Shown here: positions 12,700 through 25,700 of the stretch, in pieces
How the letters are laid out: each line of letters begins with the position of its first letter
Position numbering within the stretch: the stretch's first letter is position 1
Origin: Isoetes taiwanensis
Lineage: Eukaryota > Streptophyta > Lycopodiopsida > Isoetales > Isoetaceae
Direction: 5' to 3'
NCBI GenBank assembly: GCA_021234155.1
Contig: JAJEKV010000014.1
Location: forward strand, 6,775,563 to 6,839,562
DNA length: 64,000 nucleotides
Notes under the pieces: generated by a model
What the model saw: the letters and a program-made list of their open reading frames with translations, nothing else
The model's database searches: none
What the model was told of the DNA's origin: nothing
Translations under genes and position numbers: made by a program

Positions 12700-13790
12700 G
12701 CGAGGATGTTGAGGAGGGCCTGCAAATCGGCCGGCTAATGGGAAGGCAAATGACCTCGATGGTATCACGTGCCGAGTCACTTAAATGGGCGGGGCAACGC
12801 TTGTGCCGGGTCCTCACTACCACGTTCAGCATTGCGGGGAAGGTCTCCCCGACAATGGACCACAAGCGGGGTTGTTCCCATTCACAAGGGCGACCCCACC
12901 TTTGTCCGGCCAATTCTGGACGATCATGGTCGGTTCGGTATTTGCCAAACCGTTGGTCGGCATTCTCGGCAGCCGCTTGACCCGCCGGGCGAGGCGGATG
13001 TGCGCGAGCCCCTCACCGCGAGGCGGGCTTTAGACCCCGCCACTCAACGATTGACCATATCTTTTACATGCGGGCATCGATTGAAGACGGCCCGAATCAT
13101 CGGCCGGGACTTGTATTGTCGCTTTGTGGACTTCGCGAAGGCTTTTGATACGGTTCCTCGGGAAAAGCTGTAGGCTAGATCTGCGTCAACTGGGCTCCCG
13201 CCGCATGCGAGAATGCCATATCTGGTTGTATGAGAGTTGTTTTGGCGGGATGCGTGCCGACGCCAAGCATTCACCAAGAGTATCGGGTCCGGCAGGTTGC
13301 CCCCTCTCGCCAACACTTTTGGCCTCTACATTGATCGGTTAGAGCCACGGCTTCGCGAAGCATGGGGGATGGCATACGGCTTTTGCACCGGGTCATCCGC
13401 CCGCTCATCTATCGCGGGGCGATGTTGGCCTGGCGCCCACACCTCGAAGTTATGCGATCTCACCCGATGCCCTAGACACATTTTGTCGCTACGACATGCG
13501 CGTCAATCCGCCAAGACCGGGGGTGGTTCTCATATCCTCTTCACGTCACCCCATGCCTCCTGCACTCACATATCGGGGACGGCACTGTGGGCGCCACACC
13601 CACCTACAAGTACCTAGGGGTGGAGTTCCCCTCCTCCACTCTGGGGAGGCGCCTATCCGCTTACTTGGGTGACAAAGCAGGCCGGAAAGCTTTATGCCAT
13701 GCGTAACAACAAATCCCGTGAGCTCTATGATTGGGGCCATCACACACATCTAGCGCACCGGTCGAACTGTCCTTCAAGACGGGTCGAGGT
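12700..13790 (+). pseudogene. LINE B reverse transcriptase domain
   Basis: The palm motif YCRFVDFAKAFDTVPREKL is at about 13112-13170, GCPLSPTL is near 13300 in another frame, and the thumb phrase YLGVEFPSS is near 13615. The corresponding segment in copy C (35764-36189) is less disturbed and confirms the reading. Several frameshifts separate the motifs. Confidence 0.75.
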
Positions 13791-13851
13791 TTGGGGCCCT
13801 GGCCGCCTCTTTGGCGACCTGGAATGACTTGGAGCAGTCACGTAAGGCATT

Positions 13852-14580
13852 TTGGCACGGCACTTGGGTGAAACCTTCATCCCCTATCGATTCTCTGCGA
13901 AACTAGATTCTTGCCGCCAACGGGCAAAATTTGATAGACACATCGCCTATTTTCGAAAAGTGGTTACTATGGGTGATGCTCGGCCCCCGCGACTTTTGGC
14001 TTACACCGTGGGCCATGGGTCCCTTGGCGGCTTAGGGCCCGTTGGAGGAGTAAGAGAGATCGAGTGGTTCGCCAGATGGAACGCGGCGGGAGCACGATGC
14101 GTCGCATGTGTGGGCACAAAGGGCCGATCGTGGCGACTGCGGGAGTACCTAGGCGCTTGTTTCCTTGGCAAGCTCACGGGACCCCCTACTCTAGAACAGG
14201 TCAAAATGGCCCATTACAAGGAGCACATCAACCCCAGTTAGCCCGGGGCCCACGCTCTCTGCGTTCCCACCGCCCCTAAAAAGCGCAGACTCATTTCCTC
14301 CATTCGCCGCGGTGCCCACCATCTTCGCGATCGAGGCGGGCGGTGGATTGGGGAGCCCCGCCGGGGCCGGGCTCTGTCGGTCTTTGTCAAATGGGTGCCA
14401 TTGAGGATGAGTCTCACACTTTCGAGTTGCCCGGCGTTGCTCACGATCCGGGCGCATGCGGCTCCCTTAATGCGGCGGGACTTGCCCTTGCATTTGCCGA
14501 TGAACACACCGTCAAGATGCGTGCCACGGGGTCGTACATTCGGAGGTAATTGGACTGCTGAGGTCACCTTTGCCCCGCCG
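13852..14580 (+). pseudogene. LINE B C-terminal domain
   Basis: WFARWNAAG, LREYLGACFLGKL and MAHYKEHINP recur in copies A and C at the same distance after RT, so this is a conserved domain of the family of unknown function. A cysteine/histidine-rich stretch follows but is split between frames. Confidence 0.6.
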
Positions 14581-14830
14581 CTGCTGCCCGCTAATTAGGC
14601 ACTACGGGTGTGGTGCATGACTGTATATATTTGGGTGTTTCTGCATTTTATATGTTAGGACAGTTTGTCAGCAGGTTGATTGCTGCCACGGTTTTTCCCT
14701 CGAAAACCCTTCGGGGCGGGGGGTTTTTTAACCCGGGCAGTAATCCGCTTGCTGCGTTTTTGTATTGGGTCCCATAGACCGATTGGTCTCCGTGGACGAT
14801 AAAAGTACCTTCCTTCCTTCCTTCCTTCCA

Positions 14831-16344
14831 CTCTAAACATATTTCAATGGTCTGAGAGGTTTAAAAACTGTTTTGGCAACTGTTTGGAATTGGAGGCATT
14901 GAAACATGGTGAGTGGTTTTTCTTACTGCAATTTTTATGTTTTTGCTCTTTGTAAGCATTAGCTGTGAATGGACTGGCTGGATATTTAAATCAGGAGCCC
15001 CTGCTTGGGAGCCAGTTGCACCAGGTTAACACTAAGGTATTGGCGCTTGTTGATTGCTAATCATATTTAACGTTTCACCTTAAAAGCTACACTGCCCAAG
15101 CCCTTTACAGTTCCTCCTGCTTGTATGCCAACTGCTCTACCATTGTGGGTCAAGTATCTATTCAACATCCTTAAAAGCCCACCATGCCAACCTTTGATAT
15201 CCGCCAGCAAACTGAGGATGGACCAACTGGATATTGAATTCAGGATCTCTTGCCGGAAATCCAAGTGAGCTACATCTTGCATTATCATGTTCACATAAAG
15301 ATGACTGTATTATGGGGAGCCACTTAAGCTAGAAATTTAAATCGTGGAAAGATTTCTTTACACTTGGGCCAGTTTTATATTGAATTTTTTATAATAACTA
15401 CTCATCCATAATTGTCTTTTAGCCAATGGCATATCAAGTTCCATTTTATCTAAAAGAAAGGAAAAGCTTATTAACATATTTATCTACACTAACGCTCAAG
15501 TTTGTAGCTTATGTTAGGAGCTTACAAAAGCGCCATTGTTACTGCATTAGGATGAGCTATAGAAAGCCATGGAGAGCCAAAAGAGAGTTTGAAAGAACCT
15601 CTTAATTAGGTTAATAATCAACTATGCTTTATGACTATTTTATGGGGCCTTTTGAATGTGACTAGCTTGCCTGCTTACCTGATGCTGACTTGTGTTTAGT
15701 TATCATTAATAATGGTCGTTTTATGTATGATGCCTGAATCATTTGGATCTAACTATATTGAATTTAATGTTTTTGTATGTACAGTCTTAATTGTTAAGTT
15801 CTAATGTTTAAGGCCCATGCCTCCCTTTTGGTATCTTTACAGGTTAAAGCAGCTGCAATTAGTCCAGCAGAAGTGGAGCAGCTTTGCATCCGTTTGCTTT
15901 CTTATTTTGCAAAATTTTGAGAAATGGGGAGGTGAAAGGAATAGAATATAATAGAATAGAAACCAAGAGAAGATACTGCAACAGAATGAGATTGAAGCTG
16001 CCGCTGCTTTTCTTGCTAAAGAGAAGTATAAAATGCTATCAATCCATTCTTTTAGTGGCGGCCCATCCTTCTATGACTTTGTGAAGAATAAGCTAGATGG
16101 TGCGTTGCTTTTACTTTATATTACCATTAATAACAATTGTGATTTATTCGCCCCCTAATTCAGGTACCGTACATATCAAAGTATATATCAAAGTATTTTG
16201 TGAACGGTGCTTGTGTAAGGAACAGGCCAAGCGAGTTGATCCATTTATTCGATTGTCATTTCCAGAGGTTTCATTGCTTGAAAGGATTGGAAATAGTCTA
16301 AGATACAAGGTGAGTAATGCCACCATCTTAGCCAAATTGGCTAA
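14831..16344 (+). other. Spacer with possible exons of an unrecognised host gene
   Basis: Two exon-like stretches stand out. At about 15963-16093 the plus strand reads EKILQQNEIEAAAAFLAKEK followed by more open sequence. The second, at 16164-16309, is bounded by a good acceptor (TTCGCCCCCTAATTCAG) and a consensus donor (AAG|GTGAGT) and is open in one frame (..QAKRVDPFIRLSFPE..). I do not recognise either. If they belong to one plus-strand gene, LINE C at 16345 cuts it off. They could equally be decayed element sequence. Confidence 0.25.
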
Positions 16345-16783
16345 CCTATGACTTTAATCGCAAGACATCTGCGCCCTTTCATGGATAGATGAGTGCACAG
16401 GTAGCATTGCGGGCCCCGCTCTAACATGGGATTTATATGGTGTTGATAATGTGTCGTCTTGACCTGTTCAAGGGTGTTGGCATCCCATAGCTTGCTGAGG
16501 AGGCATGTGTCAAGGTATTGTCTGAGAGTGTGGCGAGCTGCCTCCGTTTGCACTCGGATGCGCCTGCCTGCATATTCCATCTGGCCAGCCACTGAGCTCT
16601 CTTTTCCCGCCGGCAGGCTTTTAGGCATTGAGGCCCCATTGCCATAGTGTAAGCGAGATTAGGGAGACGAGTATTGTCCATGTTGACCACCTTCTGGAAG
16701 TAGACGATGTGTCTGTCAAGGGCCCCCCTTTAAAGAGGCAAGAAACCTATTTTCTGCAACAGTATCTGGTATGGGACTGTGGA
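16345..16783 (-). mobile_element. LINE copy C, C-terminal part (left of the LTR element)
   Basis: The minus strand reads QWLARWNMQAG, LRQYLDTCLLSKLWD and HYQHHINPMLERGP, the same domain as in copies A and B. At 16690-16778 the nucleotide sequence follows copy A at 8010-8110, then stops where the LTR begins and resumes at 35300. Bases 16779-16783 (GTGGA) are the left target duplication of the LTR element. The usual 3' UTR and simple-repeat tail are missing on the left side. Confidence 0.8.
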
Positions 16784-18025
16784 TGTGACGCTTCCAGAAT
16801 CTATACAATGCGCCCATCGTACAAATATGGGAATTCCCCTCCCACGGCGCCTACATCACCATAGCAAGGCCCTCTGTCATACTCGAAGCATAAGACAATG
16901 GCTAGGGTAGTCCTCTCCATCCGCCCCTCCTGTGTACACTTTGCAAATAGGCTGAATCATGCTATGACGTGCTTGTAGCCCTCCGGAGATGCAATCCCAA
17001 GGAATCACCCTACAGGACTACTCCGGGTTACATCTCCCTGGTCCAATGAGGCAGGTCAGAGAGGCGTCTCCTTCCCGAGCATGACGGATCCCTGGGTGTA
17101 CTAGAGAACAAGTGCCCCCTCAGTGACCCCCGCATCTGTACACGACTTACTCCCCTAAATCTAAAGGCCGGCTCACCAGCCCGTTCGAGTCCAGGGCGTC
17201 CATATAGGCACGTTTCCTGAGACCCAGGGAGTGTCAGACCCATACCCGGCCCACACACAGTGACTGGCTATAAGCCTAGAACACTATAGGAGTATTGTAG
17301 CCACGCTAGGCAAGACCCCACCCCCGATTCACCATCATGCTCGTTATCTGGTGCTGAACCACATCATAGCATCCTCAGCCAGGTTGGCTCTTATGCATAG
17401 GCCGCAAATATTGGGTATTAAGGGGTCTAGTTAGAGATATCTCTACTGCTAAGAGGCTTTTAGGTCTCTACCCTTCCCTTAATTCCCAATACACGGAAGA
17501 AGCAGAAAGAAAAAATATAAATATCATCTAAGTATTCAGAACAACATACAAAAGAGAATTTAATCATTCCATATATTCAAAGAAGGGTCAGCAGAAATAG
17601 AAATTATCTAAGGACTAACCAGTCTCTTGGCTGGAGCAGTTGTCACGGAAGGCTTCCATAGCTTGAGGCCGTTGACAAGTACTGGCAAAGATGGGCTAAA
17701 GTTGGTAGCTGCTGCTCCTCCTCACTCGACAATACAAATTTGGGCAGAAATGGGGGGTAGGACCCCTATTTCTCCAACCAAAAGAGCAAGTCCCCCTTGG
17801 CCAATCGATTTGGCCCAGGTGGCACCCCCTTATTGGTGACCTTTAATTAATTAGACTCCAATTAGCATAATTAGGTTAATTATGCTAATAAAATCCATAA
17901 TTATCCATTGATTTCTAATAAAATCCATTTTAGGTGAACCCCCACTTGGGCCCTAGGCCTAGTTACATGCTGGTGACGTGTCATGATATGCATACGTATA
18001 CCGTATAAATACCTGGAACGTCACA
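16784..18025 (-). repeat. 3' LTR of the large gypsy element
   Basis: It starts TGTGACGCTTCC and ends GGAACGTCACA on the plus strand. It matches 33766-35299 along its length, though the two copies differ in length by about 290 bases. The polypurine tract lies just inside. Confidence 0.93.
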
Positions 18026-18038
18026 TTCTCCCCCCCTT
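18026..18038 (-). other. Polypurine tract
   Basis: On the minus strand AAGGGGGGGAGAA sits immediately before the TGTGACG of the 3' LTR. This is the usual plus-strand primer of LTR elements and fixes the element's orientation. Confidence 0.9.
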
Positions 18039-18439
18039 GGATTAATGCTGTCCTCGGCATTAGAGTTAGTGGAGATTAAATATGGAAAAGATAAGTCTCA
18101 TTTATTGAAGACAACAAAAGGTTACATATTCAGGGGGTAGGACAAAAGTCCTTTAACAAACATAAGTAGTAATAGAGTAATAACTCAAGAGTACACTCAA
18201 ACAGACAATTTCAAAAACACAAGTTGGCCTCCAGGGTGAGGCCCAGGTTCTTCTGCAGTCTCTCAGTACGCTCTACTGGCCTGCAGAAGTGAGGCACATT
18301 AGTGTTTACGAAATAAATTAAGTAGTGTGGTTGAAGGGACCACCCCCTTAAAAAAATTGAAAAAATATGGCGTAAGGAATGCATTATAGCCGAAGACGTA
18401 TGCATCCTATGATGAATACCTATATGCCCAGTTTCCCAT

Positions 18440-21218
18440 CTAAGATGCATGTAACCTAAACCCTACAATGATCCCTGCTGGATCTTGCTCATATGACCCC
18501 TGTCGGACTAATAACGCTATGCTTACCGTCAGGGTTGGAGATGATCGCATCTTGAATGGTTCGGTCCTGGCATTCTTTCGTAAAGTCCGGGTAAGTCTTA
18601 TCCAAATCCGCTTTAAGAACCCATGTTGCGTTCTCTGTACCAAGTATTGCAAAATTCGAGTTCGACGGGTTTGCTTATACGCGAGATCAAGGAGAGCTTC
18701 AGGCACAATCTCCAACTGATCCGCGGTCATCTCCAGAAGTGTTGGTGTATCAAGAACCTCTTCTGGATCAGGATGATGCTTCTTGAGAAGACTTACATGG
18801 AAAACCGTATGAATCTTCAAATGTGCAGGCAGATCCAACCGATAGGCTTGGGAACCTATCCGTTCGGTTAGGGGCCCGCCCATCTGGATGCAAGCTTCTT
18901 ACAATTGCCAATCTTGAGTTGACTTTAATCTTTAGCCAAACTGAATTCCCGACCTTGAATTCACTTGGTGTTCGATGTCGATCGGCAAGACTCTTTTATC
19001 GAGCTCTTGCAGCTAACAAAAATGCTCTAACTTCGTCCACAAGCGCTTGCATATCCGTAAGCAGCTACTAAGAGACTTCCACCTTGGAAACCTGATTATG
19101 CCACGTGTCTGGAGTGAGGCATTGATAGCCGTAATTTATCATGAAAGGAGACATCCTTGAGGACTCCTGTCTAGTGCTGTTATAGGCAAATTCTACCAAA
19201 TGGATGTAGTCTGCCCACCGAGATTGTTTGTTCCAGACATAGTTACGTAGCATATCTTCAATTATGGATTGGTACGCTCTGTTTGACCATCTGTCTGCGG
19301 ATGATAAGTTGTGCTCATGGCAAGCTTAGTTGAATAGTGCTGAATAAATCTTTCCAGAATGTGCACTAACAAACTTGGGATCCCGATCTGATATAATAGT
19401 ACGGGGCATCCCATGCAGACGAAATACCTCCTTGGTAAACAACAAGGCAGTATCCAATGCAATGTCTGTGGTACGACATCATAGAAAATGTGCCATTTTA
19501 GAAAGTTTGTCAATCACTACCATTAAGGCATCAAACCCTCTTAAGGTGCTCGGAAGCCCAACGATAAAATCCATTTTGCATTGGAGACATCGAGGGATTG
19601 CAACTCCCCTGGGGTACGCAACTGCTCAGCCTTTGTTTGCTGACAGATCTGGTATTGCTTAATGTATCTGGCAATGTGCTTCTTCATTCCTGGCCAGAAA
19701 TAGCTGGAGCAGATTTTGAAATATGTCTTCATAAATCCTGCATGTCTTGCTATAGGACTGTTATGCATATCATGAAGAATGAGCTTACGAACTCCTGATG
19801 TCTCGGGAACACATAACTTATCCTTATAATAAAGGAGTTCAACGTCCTTCTTATAATGGCGGAAGGTCTCCCTTTCCTTGTCCGTCCTGGCTTCCTTAGA
19901 TACACTTTGCCATATCTCCTGGAATTCTGGGTCTATGGGAAGGGCTTGCTGTATCTGCCTCCCAAACTCACTGGAGTGTGGATATAGCATTACAATGCGT
20001 TCGAGTGACCAATGGATGCTTGGAAAGGGCATCAGCAACAACATTATGCTTGCCCGGCTTATAGATAACTTCAAAATCATATTCCTCAAGGAATTCCATC
20101 CATCGTCTTTGTCTCAAGTTGAGGTGAGGTTGCGTGAAGATGTATTGGAGGCTTTGGTGATCAGTATCTAATTGGAATCGTCTTCCAAGTAAATAGTGCC
20201 TCCAAATGAGCAAGGCACGCACAACCGCGAGCAACTCTTATGCGTGGGGTGTCGCTGTTCTGCGTCGTTCATCTTTAGAGAATCATGGTAATACACCGAC
20301 CTTCTTGCATTAAAACTCCACCCGTAGCTATTTTACTAGCATCTGTGGTAACCCACTTATCCTTTTGAGGATCTGGCATGGTGAGAACCAGAGCTGTTAT
20401 CATCCTTCAATGATTGAAATTCGTCCTGAACCCTGTCTTTCCAATGTGCCATCCAATCCCTAACCTTTTCATACTTGGTCAGATCCGTGAGAGGCGCAGT
20501 GAGCTTGACGAAATCTTTGACAAACTTACGGTAGTAACCGGCCAAGCCTAAAAAACTGCTGACCTCAGACACATTGGTTGGAACTGGGCACTCTTTTACT
20601 GCTTCAATCTTAGCTGGATCTGTGGCTATTCCTTCTGCAGATACAATATGTCCCAGGTAATCAACCTTGGTGGTTGCAAAGCGACACTTGGAGAACTTGG
20701 CATATAGTTGGCGGCGCCTCAATTTCTGTAAGGCCAACCGAAGATGCCGTTCATGGTCCTCTAAGGTCTTACTATATATGAGGATATTATCGAAGAATAT
20801 AATGACAAAATCATCAAGGTATTCACGGAAGACATCATTCATGAGCCTCATGAAGGTGGCCAGGGCATTAGTCAGGCCAAAAGGCATCACAGTGAACTCA
20901 TAATGCCCATAACGCGTCTAGAAAGCATAATCCTCCTTAATCCGTATCTAGTGATATTCCCGACCTAAGGTCAATTTTTGTAAAGTACTTAGCCCCTTGC
21001 AACTGATCCATTAGATCGTCCGCCCGTGGCAAAGCATACCGATTCTTAATAGTATGCTTGTTTAGTTGGCGGTAATCGATGCATATTCTTAAGGTGCCAT
21101 CCTTTTTCTTGACGAAGAGTATCGGGACCCCGAAAGGTGAGGCACTGGGTTGAATGAAGCCTAATTTGAGGAGCTCTTGCAACTGCTTCTTAAGCTCTGT
21201 TAATTCAGGAATACTCAT
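18440..21218 (-). pseudogene. gypsy pol: RT, RNase H, integrase, chromodomain-like end
   Basis: From right to left on the minus strand: RT ([20 protein letters not shown] near 21100; [22 protein letters not shown] and [11 protein letters not shown] near 20880-20640), RNase H (LDTDHQSLQYIFTQPHLNLRQ near 20150; KHNVVADALSKHP), integrase zinc-binding and core regions (HAGFMKTYF, YHPQTDGQTERTNP near 19265), and the integrase tail with LPAHLKIHTVFHVSLLKKHHP and a weak chromodomain-like end. Order and wording are those of plant Ty3/gypsy chromoviruses. It is a fossil, broken several times. Confidence 0.85.
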
Positions 21219-22772
21219 TCGATATGGGGCCTTACTGGTAGGCTTGGTGCCTGTTCCAAGGTGATTTCACATTCCATTCCTCTAAAAGGTGGCAATCGAT
21301 GAGTCTCTTCGGGGAAAAGGGCATAGTATTCCCGAAGAACCACTGCTATTGCCGAAGGCAAGGTATCAAGAATTTCAGTCTGCTTGGACTTAGTTTCCAC
21401 TGAAGCAAGTCGAATCATGCCAATGATCCGGGATTTCCTGGGAGCCCTATGCAACTGGCGTAATGAAATACATTGCATAATGAGGATAACTGGCTTACCT
21501 GCTATGGTCACTCGGGTTCCATTGGATGCATTGAAGGTCACTTCCCCCTTCTCACAGTCAATGTTGGCCTTGGCAACAACCAGGAATTCCATTCCCACAA
21601 TGAGATCATAATGACCAATATCCATTATCTCCGCTCCTAGAGCAACAGGTGCTCCTGATAGCTGAATATTCAAATTGATGCATTGACCCCGTGTGTGACG
21701 TACAGCCCCACTAGCCAACGTAACTGGACGTGGCTTAGACTTCAAGGGAGTGAGCTGTAAAGCCTCTGCCATTCTAGAAGATGCAAAATTATGCGTGCGG
21801 CCAGTGTCCATGAGGATAATGAAAGACTTACAATCTACTTGGCCAACTGTGGAAATGACAGAAGGCTGATGGTTGGCTTGACCCGTTTCAATGGCAGCGT
21901 AGATATGAGACTCACCTGTTATATAGTCATGCGTGTCATCGTCAGCAGCATTGTCCGGATGGTTTGGGTCCCCTGCGGCTTCCCAATCCATGTCAGTGAG
22001 GGCGGCCTGCACCGTTTGTGTAATATAGGGGCATTCCTGCATGCAGTGTCCCGGGCGGAAACATCGATAGCAAGCCTTGTCCTTGCGTAACTGTTCACAG
22101 GCCTCCTTAGGAATGGCTTGGAGGATGTCTCTGAAAGCTCGCGCAGTGTTGGTAGACTTATCTGGTACGGTAAAGGAAACTTTCTTCTTGGACTTATCTG
22201 GTACGGTAAAGGAAACTTTCTTCTCGGACTTCTGATATCCGGTAGCGGCGGGAGGCCCCGGACTAGGTGAGCACCCCCTGAAAGGTGTATATCTCTTGTT
22301 CTGACTGAAAGAAGAGGGTCGCGATGGTTGATACTTGGGAGTATCCTCTTCTAGGCTAAGGGTTTTAGACTCTGCTTCTGCAACTGTTTTGGGGTCTATT
22401 GCTCGAACCATTTTCCTCAAAGTAGGGGATAACCCCTCAATGTACCCTTCAACTGCCCTGCGCTCATTTATCTGGGACATATAAGCGTAACCTCATGAAC
22501 TCATCCGTATATGACTGGACGGTTATGTTCTTCTGTTCCAGACGGTAAAAGGTTTGGATCTGTTGACAGCGGTGAACCCTGGGCACATAATGAGATTTGA
22601 AGGCTTTAGCAAAAACCTTATAGCGGCACCTTCCTCTCGTCAGCCCCTGGGAGCGAGCATATCCCTTCCACCATATACGAGTAGAACCTGTGAGATTGGT
22701 GGTGGCAACTTTCCCGATATCTTTCTCGGTCATTCCATACGACTTACCGAACACAAGGCCCCCAAAAATTAA
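21215..22772 (-). pseudogene. gypsy gag (C-terminal half) and protease
   Basis: The capsid-like start is GMTEKDIGKVATTNLTG and WWKGYARSQG (22750-22640). A zinc knuckle CYRCFRPGHCMQEC is near 22040-22080, with a short internal duplication (KKVSFTVPDKS twice) just before it. The protease DTG motif with HNFASSRM follows near 21800. Gag is normally longer at its N-terminus; the sequence beyond 22772 is unrelated. It is a fossil, mostly open over 420 residues. Confidence 0.8.
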
Positions 22773-25700
22773 GCATTACTAGTTCTTTACAACAATTTTT
22801 GCATAAAACCGCTATAATTAAGCAATGTTACTTTGTTGAAAAATCATGGATAGCTATTTACCACAGTTCACAATCATGGTTCTTTGTGATAGTTTATTAA
22901 TTCAATTTAATACTATGTTTTATTCTTATGCTTTAAGTATATGGTTAATAAGGCATGTAGGCAATGACCATTGATGATCTTTGAATTATTAGTTGTGTAA
23001 GTTAGAGTGGTTTCTTTGTGTAACTTAGTCTAGTTTCTTAAATAAATTGTCTATATCTTTTTCTAAGAGCCAATATTGTATTATCGCAATTAAACATCTT
23101 TGTTTTTATCAAAAAATGTGAGTAAACTCCTAATGGATTTTTCCCTAATTTATGGGTTTCTCCATCATGGCTTCATTCATGTTTTACTCTAGGTAATGAG
23201 TACTAGTTTATATAACAAACTATGCAATGTTTGTTGGATATCCTTTTATACTTTTTAGGTAAAAAGTCTATACAAAACCATTAAAAACATTGATGCAAAT
23301 TTTATATCAAAACATCAATGTTTATTATAAAAAAACGTATGTGGTGTCAGAAAGTAATGATAGATGGCCTAGTTTAATCTAGAAACATATATTGAGCAGT
23401 TCAAATGGCCTAGGGGTTTGAACCCTAGTATTTCCATTTCGCCTAAGCTCGTACTTTGCAACCTTGGCTAAATCCTGGCCTACACATATGCCTCACTGAA
23501 ATCTCTGAGTAAAATGACATTTGATCTCGGTCTCACTGATGCCAAAACATATGCAATCAGTAAAACTAAATTAGGAAATGATCAACATTTGACCAAAAGA
23601 CTTTCCAATTTGGCACAACAACATATTAAAAAATAGGAATTTACCAGTAGTTTGACGATTACATTAAAAAAAAATGCCAGTGTTCCAAATGCCTGGACCA
23701 CGTTGGCTGCTATGGACAATGTTTGAACTGGAAATAGAACTGAACTTGAGATTCTACACAAAGGCATTGTCTCTAGACTTAGTCGCTACCTGCAGAAAGG
23801 TACCACATCAGTTTCACTGGTACAATACTAAGTATAAGTGGTTCAAATAGTAATTGGATTAGTTCTACAGATGCACAAAAATGATGCAGTAATGCAACAT
23901 ACATATCATCCTAAATATCAAGTCTTCCGTTAGTTTCTCAGAGAATAGAATACCTGACGATATTTCAGGATCCCTAGATTTCAAAAAATCTGCATCACAA
24001 CAAGATTAAATGACTTCCCAACCAAATATATGATAAAAAACCTATAAAATTAAAAATCAGAATACAAAGTAGAAGATTTGGCGAACAGAAGGAAGTAAGA
24101 TGCTATGCCAGTAGAGATAAGGAGATAAACGCAATGAATGCCAGAAGCTCTACTTTGGCAAAGCATGCTCGGCGAATTAACTTCGGACCCTTTGCTGTTA
24201 GAAATAACAATAACAATTCTGCAAATCTCCACTACAGTAGGAGTGCAACAGAGTAAAATCCAAAAAGTACCTGTGAAATCTTGCATCAGTGAAATTATTC
24301 AGGACCTTTTTGAAAAGGATCTTTGAAATGCTCTATCCGACCACCAGTTCTATTGCATTACATATGAAGCCTTAATGCGAATTTCAATCAGAGCAGAGTT
24401 GGTTCTATAAATGTAACATAAGTCGTGAGCCACAAATTTAGCCAAAGACAAAGTATATAGTTAGCACAAAAGGGCTCATCATGGACACACACGTAAATAT
24501 CCGGCTAGATGTTTCACAAGACAATTACATATCTAAAGAACTAAAACACATAAATCCAACTTCAGATTAGAAATGGAAAGCATGATGTCTGAATACGGAA
24601 TACATAACATGTTATGCGATCAGAACAATATGAACATTTAAAAGGGAAGTTGGGATCTCATTCTACCACAATGGAAGGGGCTATCTGATCGGTGTCCATG
24701 GCAAAATGGGGGACTAAATTTCATTCTAATACAATCGAGAAATTAGGGGGGCCATTTTTTGTGCAGGTTTAAGAAGATCCAGGAGTTTTTTGCGCATGAT
24801 TAGGAGGCGACTCAAGGAAGTTGTAGATCAAGTAAAATGGTTCAGTTTTACAGATTCAACAATCTACGACAAAGTACCTTTCTATCTAAGCAAGCTTTTG
24901 GCAGAACCAAGATCTGTGGTCAATATCTGCGTTTTGTACAATGCATAGAAGCAATGCAATGGCCAGGTCGTCTCCAAGTTAGTCGACGCCGACTTGATAG
25001 GAAGGTGCACTCTAGCCATAGGAGGCATGTAAGCCAAGGTGGAGAGAGAGCAACCATCTAGTTAATTGTCATAGGATGCATGATAAGAAAAGCCATGACA
25101 GGAATTTCGTCATTACTCATGCCGTATCGATAACAAGTGTAGGCATTCGAGAAGAGCATAATCAGATCGCCATGATAGGACGCATGAAGTCATCGACCAT
25201 TATGGGAAAAGCATAAATTCCTTACGTCGTGATCAATTGCTAGCATTCATACCTAGGAATGAGCTAGTAGCCTAGCTCTTAGTTAGATTAATCAAGGATG
25301 TGGACCCCTTTAAAACAACATTGATCATATAATCTTAAGTATATTATTGTGGGGTGCATTGGGAGCACTCCACATGAGGGCATGTATTATAACGTTCTAA
25401 TAGGTCTTGTTGATAATCTAAAGTTTTGTCTTGTGTAGATATATTGGTTGAGATAAGGAAGAGAATAATCACATAAAATGATAACTAAACCTTTAGGAGG
25501 ATGTAATCCCATCCAAGGACACGTAATTAACCTTCAAGGTCCTTGTAAATATAATAAGAAACTATCTTATTTTAAGTATAGCAACTGTAAAGGATATACA
25601 TATAAGGTTGATACATCACCAACCAAGAGGCGAGCGAGAGTCACGCATTCAACACTTGGATATGATGATATAAACCCTAGCTGTGTGATTAATAATTGAA

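Larger units (their letters stand above)
9697..14830 (+). mobile_element. LINE copy B, near full length
   Basis: This is a 5.1-kb GC-rich non-LTR retrotransposon with, in order, ORF1, an apurinic-type endonuclease, a reverse transcriptase and the same C-terminal domain as copy A. Its 3' UTR has a CCCTTCGGGG hairpin and a (TTCC)n tail that ends at 14830. ORF2 is spread over all three frames, so several frameshifts have killed it. The RT signature FVDFAKAFDTVPREKL and a GCPLSPTLFGLYID-type motif (seen intact in copy C) differ from the usual plant L1 wording; I leave the clade open. It shares its 3' terminus with copies A and D and with the 5.4-kb fragment. Confidence 0.85.
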
